A stretch of DNA of 64,000 nucleotides. Source: Microbulbifer hydrolyticus. GTDB lineage: Bacteria; Pseudomonadota; Gammaproteobacteria; Pseudomonadales; Cellvibrionaceae. Numbering within the stretch: position 1 is the first letter of the stretch; each line of letters starts with the position of its first letter. The notes below the pieces were generated by a model that saw only the letters and a program-made list of their open reading frames with translations, made no database searches and had not been told where the DNA came from. The stretch is from the NCBI RefSeq assembly GCF_009931115.1, contig NZ_CP047491.1, positions 4,145,308 to 4,209,307 of the forward strand, read 5' to 3'. Of the stretch, positions 17,141 to 26,431 are shown one piece after another. Made by a program: the position numbers and the translations under genes.

Positions 17141-18301
17141 TTACTTATTCTTGAAATTGAGAATGTCGATGGGCTGCACGGTGTCGCCCATATTGTTGCC
17201 GAAGGCATTGCGCTGGTAGGTGATGACCGCGGCCAGGTCCACTTCACTCAACTGCGCGCCAAAGGCCTGCATCGCCGGATTCTTCGACGAGCCGTTTACC
17301 ACCATGCTCATATGGCCATCCAGTGCGCCGGTGGCGATTTTGGAACCGGCAATGGCCGGGAAGGCACCGGGCACACCCTGGCCGTTCGGCTGGTGACAGG
17401 CAGCACAGGTACTGGCATAGATTTTTTCGCCGCGCTCGTAGAGCTCGTCGAAGGTGAAGGTCTTGTTGGTCAGCTCCTTGATGCGCGCGGCGGCTGCGGC
17501 GCGATCACTCAGCCACGAGTGATACTCGTCTTCCGGCACCGCCTTGACCACAATCGGCATAAACCCGTGATCCTTGCCGCACAGTTCCGCACACTGCCCG
17601 CGATAGATTCCCGGCTCATCGATACGTGTCCAGGACTCATTCACGAAGCCCGGAATAGCGTCTTTTTTCACCGCGAGATCCGGCACCCACCATGCGTGGA
17701 TCACGTCGTTGGCGGTAATCAGGAAACGGATTTTCTTGTTGACCGGCACCACCAGCGGCTCATCCACTTCCAGCAGGTAATTTTCGTTTTTTGGCTGCTG
17801 GTTATCGATCTGTGCGCGGGGGGTGGCGAGATTGGAGAAGAAGGAGACATCGGAACCCAGGTAGTCGTATTTCCACTTCCACTGGTAGCCGGTGATCATG
17901 ATATCGAGATCGGCTTCCTTGGTGTCATAGATATCGTAGAGGGTTTTGGTAGCGGGAATCGCCATACCGACGAGAATCAGCGTGGGGACAATGGTCCAGG
18001 CCAACTCCACAAGCGTACTTTCGTGAAACTGCGCCGCCTTGTAACCCTTACTTTTGCGGTGACGCCACATGCTGTAGAACATCACCCCAAACACCACAAC
18101 GCCGATTGCCACGCAGATCCAGAAAATCAGCATGTGCAGATCGTAAGTGGTTCGGGATACTTCGGTTACCCCCTGGGTCATATTGACCCCCCAGCGCGCT
18201 ACGCCCTCTTCCGCTTTCTGCGCAGTTTCCTGTGCAAAAGCTTCGGACGCGGTGGCCGAGATGGTCAGGAAGGCGAACAGCCGTTTTAAGCCCATCAACA
18301 T
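17141..18301 (-). CDS. ctaC: Cytochrome c oxidase subunit II with fused cytochrome c domain
   Basis: Electron-entry subunit of 386 aa. It has a signal peptide, two helices (about 50-75 and 95-115), then the periplasmic cupredoxin domain with the CuA motif GQCAELCGKDHGFM and HAWWVPDLAVK. The C-terminal 100 residues form a c-type cytochrome with heme motif CAACH (STCAACHQPNGQGV). This fusion makes the enzyme a caa3-like oxidase, as in Pseudomonas. Two ATGs (18301 and 18295) are possible; GGAG and AGG upstream allow either. First gene of the oxidase operon, with a long untranslated leader. Confidence 0.96.
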   Translation of the reverse strand: MLMGLKRLFAFLTISATASEAFAQETAQKAEEGVARWGVNMTQGVTEVSRTTYDLHMLIFWICVAIGVVVFGVMFYSMWRHRKSKGYKAAQFHESTLVELAWTIVPTLILVGMAIPATKTLYDIYDTKEADLDIMITGYQWKWKYDYLGSDVSFFSNLATPRAQIDNQQPKNENYLLEVDEPLVVPVNKKIRFLITANDVIHAWWVPDLAVKKDAIPGFVNESWTRIDEPGIYRGQCAELCGKDHGFMPIVVKAVPEDEYHSWLSDRAAAAARIKELTNKTFTFDELYERGEKIYASTCAACHQPNGQGVPGAFPAIAGSKIATGALDGHMSMVVNGSSKNPAMQAFGAQLSEVDLAAVITYQRNAFGNNMGDTVQPIDILNFKNK

Positions 18302-18719
18302 CGCCTGCAGATCTCCATGTTTGTTATTCTCGCGGGCCGCTTTCCTGCGGTCACATCACAGCGGTTCTGCCACAGGAATAACCCGTGCACAGCCGCGGTG
18401 CTGTAAACCACAAGACAGCAAAACCCTGTAACAGCGGTTGGCCGTTCGGAAGACTGGAGTCTGCCCCCGATCCGAAGATCGGGTTATGTTCCACACATCA
18501 TCATGTGGACATGCTGTAGTAAACCAAGACTACATACACTGTTCGCACACCGGGCGAGGACCTCGACTGCGCGATACTGCTTATCAGTGCAACTTGTTAT
18601 TTTTTACTTCAGATGTCGTCGCCCGGAAGGTACAACCAACAACCTGTGTCTCTTGTCGCATCTAGCAGCCTCAAAAGAAACACATCGCCAGAAGAAAGTC
18701 AATTAAACCGCCAACTTAC
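18302..18719. other. 418-base divergent regulatory gap between ctaC and the MATE gene
   Basis: No protein or tRNA gene is visible. The minus-strand leader of ctaC would include a strong hairpin (18466-18483) with a UUCG loop, a small palindrome AGACT-GG-AGTCT next to it, and CCACA/TGTGG pairing near 18491-18508. No confident sigma-70 promoter could be picked on either strand. The length and structure suggest post-transcriptional or regulator-bound control of the oxidase operon, but no regulator site is recognisable. Confidence 0.5.
18466..18483 (-). promoter_or_regulatory. UUCG-capped hairpin in the ctaC leader
   Basis: On the minus strand CCCGATC pairs perfectly with GATCGGG around TTCG, forming the very stable C(UUCG)G tetraloop in RNA. 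It lies about 165 bases before the ctaC start and has no T-run, so it is probably not a terminator. Confidence 0.5.
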
Positions 18720-20084
18720 ATGAAAAATTCACGGGCCCGACAAAGTGCCATTTCGCGCCGTTTTGCCGCGCCCTACGTGCGGGTCTGGCAACTCGCCTGG
18801 CCCATGATCCTGAGCAACATTACCGTGCCTCTGCTCGGGGCTGTGGACACGGCCGTGCTCGGCCACCTGCCCAGCCCGGAATATCTTTCCGGTGTTGCCA
18901 TTGGCGCCAGCGTGATCTCCATGCTGCTGTGGGCGTTCGGTTTTCTGCGTATGGGCACCACCGGGCTGGTCGCCCGCGCCAAGGGCGATCGCGCCGGCGC
19001 GGCCTGGCTGCTGCGCGCACTGTGCCTCGCGGTCGTGCTGGGTGCGCTGCTGCTTGTACTCGCCTCGCCCCTGCTCTCATTGATTACCCATTGGATGAAT
19101 GCCAGCACCGAGGCCCGTCCCCACGCGCACGATTACCTGCAGATTCGCCTGCTCAGCGCACCACTGGCACTGGCAAACTTTGCCCTGCTGGGTTTTTTTA
19201 TCGGCCGCCAGGACAGCCGTGCCCCACTGATGATTCTGGTGATCGCCAACCTGCTGAACATCCTGCTCGACCTGATCCTGATACTGGGACTGGATATGGG
19301 CGCGAGGGGCGCGGCCTGGGCGTCGGTTAGCGCTGACCTGTGCGGTTTCACCATGGGTATCTGGCTGCTGCGCCAGCGCCACCGCCCCGCACTTGAGGAA
19401 ATGCAGGCTGTCCTGAACCGTGCGGATTTCTGGCCATGGCGGAATGGGGGCCCCTGGTACGAACTACTGCGTATCAACACCGACCTGTTTATACGCACCT
19501 GCCTGCTTCTGTTTACCCTGACATTTTTCACTGCACAGGGAGCCGCACAGGGGGATACCATGCTGGCTGCGAATGCCATTCTGCTGCAACTACTGATGAT
19601 GACATCCTATGCGCTGGACGGCTTCGCGCACGCGACTGAATCCCTGGTGGGACGAGCAATAGGCCGCGGCTCCATGGCGCAGTTCAAGCGCACCAACGCC
19701 GCCGCTGGCACATGGGCGCTGGCCTCCGCGGTGCTGATTACGCTTGTGCTGATTGCCGGAGAAAACTGGATTTTGCCGCTGTTTACGAATATTCCCGCGG
19801 TGTTGAGTGCTTCCGGAGAGTTTTATCCCTGGCTATGCGCGCTGCCTCTGGTGGCAGTCTGGAGTTATCAGCTTGACGGAGTTTTCATCGGGGCGGGAAA
19901 AAGCAGGCAAATGCGTGACACCATGTTCATCGCCACTGTGATGGTGTTTTTACCCTGCTGGTGGTTTACACGACATTGGGGTAACACTGGCGTCTGGTTC
20001 AGCCTTTTTTTGTGGTTTGTCGCACGCTCCACCGGATTAATGGTCTACTTTTGTAACTACACTAAAAACAACTACTGGCGGTAA
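18720..20084 (+). CDS. MATE family efflux transporter, DinF-like
   Basis: A 454-aa membrane protein with about twelve helices, of the multidrug and toxin extrusion family that exports drugs or metabolites using a Na+ or H+ gradient. The first half shows WQLAWPMILSNITVPLLGAVDTAVLGHL and FGFLRMGTTGLVARAKG; the second half repeats the fold with YALDGFAHATESLVGRAIG. The FGFLRMGT and LDGFAHA signatures are those of the DinF branch. No clear ribosome site precedes the ATG at 18720, so the exact start is uncertain. It is divergent from the oxidase operon and may share its regulatory region. Confidence 0.88.
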   Translation: MKNSRARQSAISRRFAAPYVRVWQLAWPMILSNITVPLLGAVDTAVLGHLPSPEYLSGVAIGASVISMLLWAFGFLRMGTTGLVARAKGDRAGAAWLLRALCLAVVLGALLLVLASPLLSLITHWMNASTEARPHAHDYLQIRLLSAPLALANFALLGFFIGRQDSRAPLMILVIANLLNILLDLILILGLDMGARGAAWASVSADLCGFTMGIWLLRQRHRPALEEMQAVLNRADFWPWRNGGPWYELLRINTDLFIRTCLLLFTLTFFTAQGAAQGDTMLAANAILLQLLMMTSYALDGFAHATESLVGRAIGRGSMAQFKRTNAAAGTWALASAVLITLVLIAGENWILPLFTNIPAVLSASGEFYPWLCALPLVAVWSYQLDGVFIGAGKSRQMRDTMFIATVMVFLPCWWFTRHWGNTGVWFSLFLWFVARSTGLMVYFCNYTKNNYWR

Positions 20085-20221
20085 TTGGAGATACGGTACC
20101 GAGTCCACTTCCAGCGTTAAGCAGTCTTGTCCGCTCGCTTGAGAAGGGCCGTGAAAATGGTCCGGTGGGGTTCAGCAGACAAAGAAACGTGGAGGCGGTT
20201 TCGCCGTTTTCGCATTGATGT

Positions 20222-20881
20222 ATGTCTGACGATTATCAACTTATTCAGCAATGTATTGACCGTGCCGTCGCCGCGGAGCAGGCGCGCGGGCGCTTTCGTC
20301 GCTCATTACACGATACCCTGCCAAGCCTGCACCGCAGCATTCATCTGCCACCGCGGGACGCACCCCTCCACATCACCTGCTTCGTGATTCGCTATATCCA
20401 GGCCATTCCCGGCTGGCTCCAGCGGCTCGATGAAATGTGTCACGCCGGCGGCCTGAACTTCCATCCGGTGCGCGAACTGGTCCTGCACAGCTTTAGTGAA
20501 ATCCCGGAACGCCAGCCCCATGAGCACGGCCTGGGCTCCATTCTCGACGAAGCCTACCTGGCCCATCGCACCATGGAAGAGATCAACGACTTGCTACAGC
20601 CGCTTTGCGGCACACCACTACTGCCAATGGACCCGATGGTGGCGAATCTGGTGGTGCGGGAGTTGTTGGGAGAGTCCCTGGCCTGCCAGTTGGATGATCT
20701 TGCAAACATACTGCTGCAGCGATTTGAACTGGCGGAACTGGATCCGGCCCGGCTGGTGTCAATGATCCTGCACAAACAGCGCTATGAAGACACACCGGGC
20801 GAGTGGCCGGACTTTGCTCACCACATGCAGATCGAGATGCGCCCCCCCTCCCTGCCCCGGCATGTGGATCTGTCCCACTAG
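20222..20881 (+). CDS. Hypothetical protein (219 aa)
   Basis: I do not recognise this protein. It is soluble-looking and rich in His, Leu and Arg, with no signal peptide, helix-turn-helix or catalytic motif I can name. The start is at 20222 because an in-frame TGA stands at 20216-20218; the nearest GGAG is 28 bases upstream, so initiation is weak. Codon use resembles its neighbours. It converges on an unknown minus-strand gene. Its stop codon TAG is the first triplet of a 16-bp tandem duplication. Confidence 0.7.
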   Translation: MSDDYQLIQQCIDRAVAAEQARGRFRRSLHDTLPSLHRSIHLPPRDAPLHITCFVIRYIQAIPGWLQRLDEMCHAGGLNFHPVRELVLHSFSEIPERQPHEHGLGSILDEAYLAHRTMEEINDLLQPLCGTPLLPMDPMVANLVVRELLGESLACQLDDLANILLQRFELAELDPARLVSMILHKQRYEDTPGEWPDFAHHMQIEMRPPSLPRHVDLSH

Positions 20882-20910
20882 GGGCCCTATCCATTAGGGG
20901 CCCTATCCAT
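20879..20910. repeat. Exact tandem duplication of a 16-bp unit
   Basis: TAGGGGCCCTATCCAT occurs twice back to back (20879-20894 and 20895-20910). The first copy supplies the stop codon of the upstream gene, and the second ends just before the stop of the convergent gene at 20913. Confidence 0.9.
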
Positions 20911-20912
20911 CG

Positions 20913-21719
20913 TCACCGCGCGACAATCTGGCTCCAGTTACTGAAAAAATCTGTCTCACCCTGCACCAGCGAGCGATTCAGATCGTCCGCCTTGCGGTGT
21001 ATTGTCTTGTTATAGAAGTACAGGCTGCCGCCACGCAGCGTAAAGCCCTTCGGGTTGTCGGTCAGCAACTGATAAAAAGCTTCCTGGCGCTCCAGGTATT
21101 GCAGCACCCGTCGCTTGCTGAAGCGTCCCTCGCGGTAGGTATTGAAAATATTTTCCTGTAACTGCTGGTCGCTCAGCGCGCGGGCCTCGGGAGAAATCCT
21201 GCTTACCTCCAGCAAGCGGCTGACGTCCGCACGCAGGTCATCCAGATAACGATCCGCGGCCTCTGCGGCAATTTTCGCGCGATAGATGGCCTTCTTGCGT
21301 CTTGCCTGAAACTGTTCGCTTTTGGCGGTATCCAGGCTCCAGATCTCCTTTTTTGCCATTTCCGCAAGCGGTCGGAAAATGGTTTTATGCTGACGATTGG
21401 TATTTACCGTGAGTCGCTCGCACACTTCCAACGCGGCCTGCCAGTCGGAAAACGGCTTGCCGTCGTAAACGGCAGCGGGCAACGCCGCAACACGCTGCTT
21501 CAAACGCTGTTCTTCGAACTTTAGTTGTTGAGGATTTTTGCTCCAGTCCGTTGCCTGCAACGTGAACAGAGACAGCAACCCCTGATTGGCGCAACGGGTG
21601 ATCAGATGTGCAGTCTGCGCCTGCTGTTGCTCGCGGACCTCACGATAGTGATCCAAACCGTAAAGTGCAGCGATGATAATGACGGTCGCCAGTGCAATCA
21701 GGGGGTAGAGTTTTTTCAA
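20913..21719 (-). CDS. Hypothetical membrane-anchored protein (268 aa)
   Basis: I do not recognise this protein. It has an N-terminal hydrophobic helix (MKKLYPLIALATVIIIAALYG) that could be a signal anchor, followed by a mostly helical, highly charged domain rich in Arg, Lys, Glu and Gln. Single Cys residues occur in TRCANQG and LEVCERL. The C-terminus has several Tyr and Phe (GGSLYFYNKTIHRK). It is probably periplasmic. It follows the YheV-like gene by 18 bases and may be in one operon with it and prlC. Confidence 0.7.
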   Translation of the reverse strand: MKKLYPLIALATVIIIAALYGLDHYREVREQQQAQTAHLITRCANQGLLSLFTLQATDWSKNPQQLKFEEQRLKQRVAALPAAVYDGKPFSDWQAALEVCERLTVNTNRQHKTIFRPLAEMAKKEIWSLDTAKSEQFQARRKKAIYRAKIAAEAADRYLDDLRADVSRLLEVSRISPEARALSDQQLQENIFNTYREGRFSKRRVLQYLERQEAFYQLLTDNPKGFTLRGGSLYFYNKTIHRKADDLNRSLVQGETDFFSNWSQIVAR

Positions 21720-21737
21720 GGGAATATTTTTCGCGGC

Positions 21738-22013
21738 TTATTTTTTATCGGCCGGCCCGGAGGGCGGCTGCAGTATTTTTACTGCGGTTTCTTCCACTTC
21801 CCTGTCATCGGTTTGATTCACGCGAGTGTCCAACTCTCGCGGAGAGGCCTGCAGGCGGATCTCATCCTTGAAGCCACAGGCTACACATTCACGATAATTT
21901 TTATCACCGAGTACGTAATTGACTATTTTGTCCATCTCGCTGCAGCGGGGACATACGGCGCCGGCAATAAAGCGGCGCTTGATGGGCTTTTCAGCTTTCT
22001 GGTCATTACCCAT
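21738..22013 (-). CDS. YheV family zinc-ribbon protein (DUF2387)
   Basis: A 91-aa protein whose N-terminal half, KRRFIAGAVCPRCSEMDKI followed by RECVACGF, matches the YheV family: two CxxC pairs about 20 residues apart form a zinc ribbon. The C-terminal third is acidic, polar and variable. The start is 9 bases after the prlC stop, an arrangement also known in Pseudomonas. Its cellular role is not established. Confidence 0.85.
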   Translation of the reverse strand: MGNDQKAEKPIKRRFIAGAVCPRCSEMDKIVNYVLGDKNYRECVACGFKDEIRLQASPRELDTRVNQTDDREVEETAVKILQPPSGPADKK

Positions 22014-22021
22014 GGGTTACC

Positions 22022-24082
22022 TCATTCAATACCCGAGTGTCGCAACAGCGCGTCTATTTTAGGCGGGCGGCCACGAAATTCTGCGAACAGGTCCTGAGCT
22101 TCGCGGCTTCCGCCCTGCTCAAGCACAGTGGTGAGAAATTTTTTGCCAGTACCTGAGTCAAATATGCCGTTTTCCTCAAACAGGGAAAAGGCGTCTGCAC
22201 TCAATACTTCTGCCCATTTGTAGCTGTAATAGCCGGCTGCATATCCACCGGCAAAGATATGGCTAAAGCTGTTCTGGAAACGATTGTCCGGGGATACCGG
22301 TACCACCGACACATTGGCCCGCACATCGTTGATCAGACGCTGGATTTCATTGGCATTGGCGCCTTCTGGTCGCGAGTGCAGCAGGAAATCGAACAGGGCA
22401 AATTCTAGCTGGCGCACGGTAAACATCGCTGACTGAAAATTTCTTGCCGCAAGCATCTTTTCCAGCAGCGCCTGGGGCAGCGATTCGCCCGTCTGGTAAT
22501 GGCCAGCGATCATCGCCAGTGCTTCCGGCTCCCAGCACCAGTTTTCCAGAAATTGGCTGGGCAACTCTACAGCATCCCAAGCCACACCGTTAATTCCTGA
22601 AACCGCGGCCACATCCACCTGGGTAAGCATATGATGCAGGCCGTGGCCAAATTCGTGGAACAGGGTGGTGACTTCGTAGTGGGTCAGCAGCGCCGGAGCG
22701 TCTTTCGACGGTGAGGAAAAATTGCACACCAGATAGGCGACCGGTAGCTGCAAGCCGGCGACGGTCTGGCGGCGTACCCGCACATCATCCATCCAGGCAC
22801 CGCCGCGCTTGTTTTCGCGCGCATAGGGGTCGAGATAGAAACCGGCAATGGTTTCATCCCCGCGCTTCAGCCAGTAGAACTGCACATCCGGGTGGTAGAC
22901 CGGTACCGATACATCCGGCTCTGCGGTTATCCCGAACAACTTCTCTGCCACGGCAAACAGGCCCGACAGCACTTTCGGATAGGGGAAGTAGGGGCGCAGC
23001 TCTTCCTGACTCACCGCGTAGCGCGCCTGCTTGAGTTTCTCGGCCGCCCAGGCGATATCCCAGGGCTGCAAACGGTCGATACCCAGCTCACTGTCGGCAA
23101 ACGCCTGCAGCTCGGCAAATTCCTTTACTGCGGCGGGCTTGGCGCGCTTGGCCAGATCCCGCAGGAAGGTTTCCACTTCCTCGGGGGACTCTGCCATTTT
23201 GCTCGCCAGCGAACGTTCGGCGTAGTTCTTCATCCCCAGCAGGTGGGCCTGCTCAGCGCGCAGGGAAAGGATTTCCGCCATCACATTGGCGTTATCGAAC
23301 TCACCGGCATTGGGGCCCACATCGGAAGCCCGGGTGATAAAACCGTAGTGCATCTTGTGGCGCAACTCGCGGTTTTCCGCATGGGTCATCACCGCAAGGA
23401 AACACGGGCCGTCCAGCGTCAGCAGCCAGCCGGACTTGCCTTTGGACTCCGCCAGAGCTTTCGCGGTGGCCAGTGCGGAGTCCGGAATACCTTGCAGCTC
23501 TGCTTCGTCGCTGACGTTCAGGGTCCAGGCGTTGGTCGCGTCCAGTACGTTGTTGGCAAACTGGTTTTTCAGTTCCGCCAGGCGCTTGCTGATGGCCGCA
23601 TAGCGGTCACGCTTTGCCCCCTCCAGGCTCACCCCGCCCAGGTACATATCGCGCAGCCCGTGGCGCACCGCCTGTTTGCGCGCCTGGGGCCAGCTGGCAA
23701 AGTCCGGTGACTTTGCCAGCGCGCGATATACCGCATAGAGCTCCGGATTCTGTCCAAGCTCGGTCCAGTATTCCGTGACTTTGGCCAGACAGGCCTCGTA
23801 GGGCGCGCGCCAGTCACCGCTAAGCACGCTGTTCAGATGGGATACTGGCGAAAACGCCTTGCTCAGCTGATCCTGAACTTCCTCAAGTGGTGCAAGTGTC
23901 GCTTCCCAGGTGGGGCTTTCTCCCGCGTTTTCCAGTGCAGATTGCAGCTGTTCGCGGCATTTAGCGATGAGGTCGGCCACCGCCGGCTCGGCGTGCTCCG
24001 GCTTCATGATGTCGAACGGTGGTAATACAGGGGCTTCGAGCAGGGGGTTCTTGGCTTGCGCAGAAACGGGGGTGTCAGACAT
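22022..24082 (-). CDS. prlC: Oligopeptidase A (M3 family zinc peptidase)
   Basis: Cytosolic metallopeptidase of 686 aa that degrades short peptides, including cleaved signal peptides. The catalytic zinc motif is HEFGHGLHH in TLFHEFGHGLHHMLTQ, with the third ligand Glu downstream (WDAVELPSQFLENW). Other family blocks are GGAWMDDVR and IFAGGYAAGYYSYKWAEVLSADAF. AGGA with a 6-base spacer precedes the ATG. Divergent from the gamma carbonic anhydrase gene. Confidence 0.96.
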   Translation of the reverse strand: MSDTPVSAQAKNPLLEAPVLPPFDIMKPEHAEPAVADLIAKCREQLQSALENAGESPTWEATLAPLEEVQDQLSKAFSPVSHLNSVLSGDWRAPYEACLAKVTEYWTELGQNPELYAVYRALAKSPDFASWPQARKQAVRHGLRDMYLGGVSLEGAKRDRYAAISKRLAELKNQFANNVLDATNAWTLNVSDEAELQGIPDSALATAKALAESKGKSGWLLTLDGPCFLAVMTHAENRELRHKMHYGFITRASDVGPNAGEFDNANVMAEILSLRAEQAHLLGMKNYAERSLASKMAESPEEVETFLRDLAKRAKPAAVKEFAELQAFADSELGIDRLQPWDIAWAAEKLKQARYAVSQEELRPYFPYPKVLSGLFAVAEKLFGITAEPDVSVPVYHPDVQFYWLKRGDETIAGFYLDPYARENKRGGAWMDDVRVRRQTVAGLQLPVAYLVCNFSSPSKDAPALLTHYEVTTLFHEFGHGLHHMLTQVDVAAVSGINGVAWDAVELPSQFLENWCWEPEALAMIAGHYQTGESLPQALLEKMLAARNFQSAMFTVRQLEFALFDFLLHSRPEGANANEIQRLINDVRANVSVVPVSPDNRFQNSFSHIFAGGYAAGYYSYKWAEVLSADAFSLFEENGIFDSGTGKKFLTTVLEQGGSREAQDLFAEFRGRPPKIDALLRHSGIE

Positions 24083-24203
24083 CGGGAATCCTTGTCATCG
24101 GGCGGCCGGCATTTCCACGCCGGACGCACAGACGGGTTAAACTGTTGCGACCTATTTTAGTGGATTGCTCCAGTACCTTACACCACGCCCCCGGAGGTCA
24201 GCC

Positions 24204-24767
24204 TTGTCCAAGCCCGATTTACCCCAACATACCCTGCGCGAACACCGCGGCCACAGCCCTAAACTGGGAGAACGGGTGTATATCGACCCCCAGAGCACCG
24301 TGATCGGCGACGTGGAGCTCGGGGAAGACGCTTCGGTATGGCCCGGCGCGATCGTGCGCGGTGACATGCACCGAGTACGCATCGGTGCCCGCACCAGCGT
24401 GCAGGACGGTTCGGTACTGCACATCACCCACGCCAGCGACTTCAACGAGGGTGGCTGGCCACTCACCATCGGCGATGACGTCACCATCGGCCACAAGGCG
24501 TGCCTGCACGGCTGCACCGTGGGCAGCCGGGTATTGATCGGAATCGGTTCCATCGTGCTCGATGGCGCTGTGATCGAAGATGAAGTGGTGCTTGCCGCCG
24601 GCGCCCTGGTGCCGCCGGGCAAGCGTCTGGAAAGCGGCTATTTATACGTGGGCTCGCCGGCCAGGCAGGCCCGGCCGCTATCGGAAAAGGAGCGGAAGTT
24701 CTTTACCTACACCGCTGGAAATTACGTCAAACTCAAGAATGAATATCTGCAGGCCGACAACCTGTAA
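24204..24767 (+). CDS. Gamma carbonic anhydrase family protein (YrdA-like)
   Basis: A left-handed beta-helix protein of 187 aa built from hexapeptide repeats. The metal-ligand histidines of the gamma class are in VLHITH, the following TIGHKACLHGC, and nearby. Members form trimers; many are zinc proteins with weak or unproven carbonic anhydrase activity. The start is a TTG at 24204, chosen because GGAGG lies exactly 6 bases upstream; the longer open frame from 24165 has no such signal. Divergent from prlC. Confidence 0.88.
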   Translation: MSKPDLPQHTLREHRGHSPKLGERVYIDPQSTVIGDVELGEDASVWPGAIVRGDMHRVRIGARTSVQDGSVLHITHASDFNEGGWPLTIGDDVTIGHKACLHGCTVGSRVLIGIGSIVLDGAVIEDEVVLAAGALVPPGKRLESGYLYVGSPARQARPLSEKERKFFTYTAGNYVKLKNEYLQADNL

Positions 24768-24950
24768 CAGGTCCCGCCCACCGGATTAAATTCAAAACTC
24801 GGCCGTGGATTCCGCATGATTCATGGCCGCCTTCCGCAAAATCCGCAATCCACTGCCTCCGGCATCGTCAAAATAGCTTCTCACTGGCTAGCGAATGGAA
24901 GAGTCTGCTAGAACTCTCCTGAACAGAACAAAAACCCAAGGGAAGCATTC

Positions 24951-26216
24951 ATGACCGACCACCGGAATACCGGCATTACCTCCGACCTCCGCGTCAACGG
25001 CCAGCGTCTGTGGGATTCCCTGATGGAAATGGCACAGATTGGCGCCACCGACAAAGGCGGCTGCAATCGACAGGCCCTCACCGATCTCGACAAACAGGGT
25101 CGTGACCTCTTTGTGCAGTGGTGTGAAGACGCCGGCTGCAGTGTCACCTTCGACGACATGGGCAATATCTTCGCCCGCCGTCCCGGCAAAAACAGCAGCC
25201 TGCCCCCGGTACTCACCGGCTCCCATCTCGACACCCAGCCCACCGGTGGCCAGTTCGACGGTGTTTACGGCGTGCTCGCCGGCCTCGAAGTGGTGCGCAG
25301 CCTGAACGACGCCGATGTGCAAACCGAGGCGCCGCTGGAAGTCGCCGTGTGGACCAACGAAGAAGGCGCGCGCTTCTCCCCCGCCATGATCGGCTCCGGC
25401 GTCTGGAGCGGTAACTTCGAGCGCGAATACGCCTACGCCCGCACCGACAAGGAAGGTAAAACCTTCGGCGAGGAACTTGCGCGTATTGGCTACAAGGGCG
25501 ACACCCCCGCAAAAGCCCGCGATCTCACCGCCGCATTCGAAGTGCATATCGAACAGGGCCCCATATTAGAGGCCGAAGAAAAACAGATCGGTGTGCTCTC
25601 CGGTGTACAGGGCATGTACTGGTACGACCTCACCCTGATCGGCCAGCCCTGCCACGCCGGCCCCAGCCCCATGGAAGGCCGCCGCGATCCCTTCATGGGC
25701 CTGCACCGCATCCTCGACCAGTTGTACAAACTCGCCGAAGAACACGCCCCCTGGGCCAGGGCCACCTTCGGCGACATGCGCGTCGAACCCGGCAGCCGCA
25801 ACACTGTGCCGGAAAAAATTGTACTCGCTGTCGATCTGCGTCATCCGGACCAGCAAGTGCTCGACGCGATGGACAGACGTTTTCGCGAAATAGCCGCAGC
25901 TGTCGCCGAAGAAGCCGGCCTGGAGCACGACATCCGCGACGAATGGCGCTCGCCCGCGGTGAAGTTTGATGAGAAGTGTGTGCAGGCCGTGCGCAGCGCC
26001 GTTACCGAACTGGGCTACAGCAACAAGGAAATGGTCTCCGGCGCCGGCCATGATTCCGTGTATATCTCGCGCGTCGCGCCCACCAGCATGATTTTTGTGC
26101 CCTGCGAAAAAGGCCTTTCCCACAACGAAGCGGAAAACGCGGAACCAAAAGATCTGGAAGCGGGGGCGAATGTGCTGCTGCACGCGATGCTGAAAATGGC
26201 AAATAACACAGCCTGA
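24951..26216 (+). CDS. M20 family zinc-dependent hydrolase (N-carbamoyl-L-amino-acid hydrolase / allantoate amidohydrolase type)
   Basis: A 421-aa amidohydrolase of the HyuC/AmaB/AllC group, which removes carbamoyl groups from N-carbamoyl amino acids or related ureido compounds, releasing CO2 and NH3. Metal-site motifs are in order: GSHLDTQPTGGQFDGVYG, NEEGARF, HIEQGP and LSHNEAE; the dimerisation or lid segment has CHAGPSPMEGRRDP. GGGAAG precedes the ATG. A long palindromic element and then an arginine-deiminase-like gene follow on the same strand. Substrate cannot be fixed from sequence; beta-ureidopropionate, other N-carbamoyl amino acids or allantoate are all possible. Confidence 0.88.
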   Translation: MTDHRNTGITSDLRVNGQRLWDSLMEMAQIGATDKGGCNRQALTDLDKQGRDLFVQWCEDAGCSVTFDDMGNIFARRPGKNSSLPPVLTGSHLDTQPTGGQFDGVYGVLAGLEVVRSLNDADVQTEAPLEVAVWTNEEGARFSPAMIGSGVWSGNFEREYAYARTDKEGKTFGEELARIGYKGDTPAKARDLTAAFEVHIEQGPILEAEEKQIGVLSGVQGMYWYDLTLIGQPCHAGPSPMEGRRDPFMGLHRILDQLYKLAEEHAPWARATFGDMRVEPGSRNTVPEKIVLAVDLRHPDQQVLDAMDRRFREIAAAVAEEAGLEHDIRDEWRSPAVKFDEKCVQAVRSAVTELGYSNKEMVSGAGHDSVYISRVAPTSMIFVPCEKGLSHNEAENAEPKDLEAGANVLLHAMLKMANNTA

Positions 26217-26260
26217 AACACTTTCTTACAGAGCAAATTAATTCAACGCGAAGGCCCTGA

Positions 26261-26370
26261 TACCGGAAGCCTTTCGCGAGACCTTCTAAAACAGGGATAT
26301 TTTAGAAGAGCCCCCAGGGATGGGTTGAGGGGGGGGCGCCTAGCCCGTGTCTCGCGAAAGGCTTCCGGTA
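26261..26370. repeat. Long palindromic intergenic element, copy 1
   Basis: A perfect 22-bp inverted repeat (26261-26282 with 26349-26370) encloses two inner structures. Stem-loop A is CTTCTAAAA / TTTTAGAAG (26283-26291 / 26300-26308) with loop CAGGGATA. Stem-loop B carries CAGGGATG (26315-26322) between C and G runs. It lies between two plus-strand genes, beginning 44 bases after the M20 hydrolase stop. It shares loop sequences and layout, but not arm sequence, with the elements at 37883 and 40393. Confidence 0.85.
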
Positions 26371-26431
26371 GCAGGGGCACCACGGAGCCGAAAAAGAGCT
26401 CCCAAAACCACAGAACTCGCCGAGCACCACA

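Noticed and set aside
18302..18719. Cobalamin-type riboswitch before ctaC
   Set aside because: Stretches of GC-rich hairpins recall one, but the conserved B12-box and core motifs are absent.
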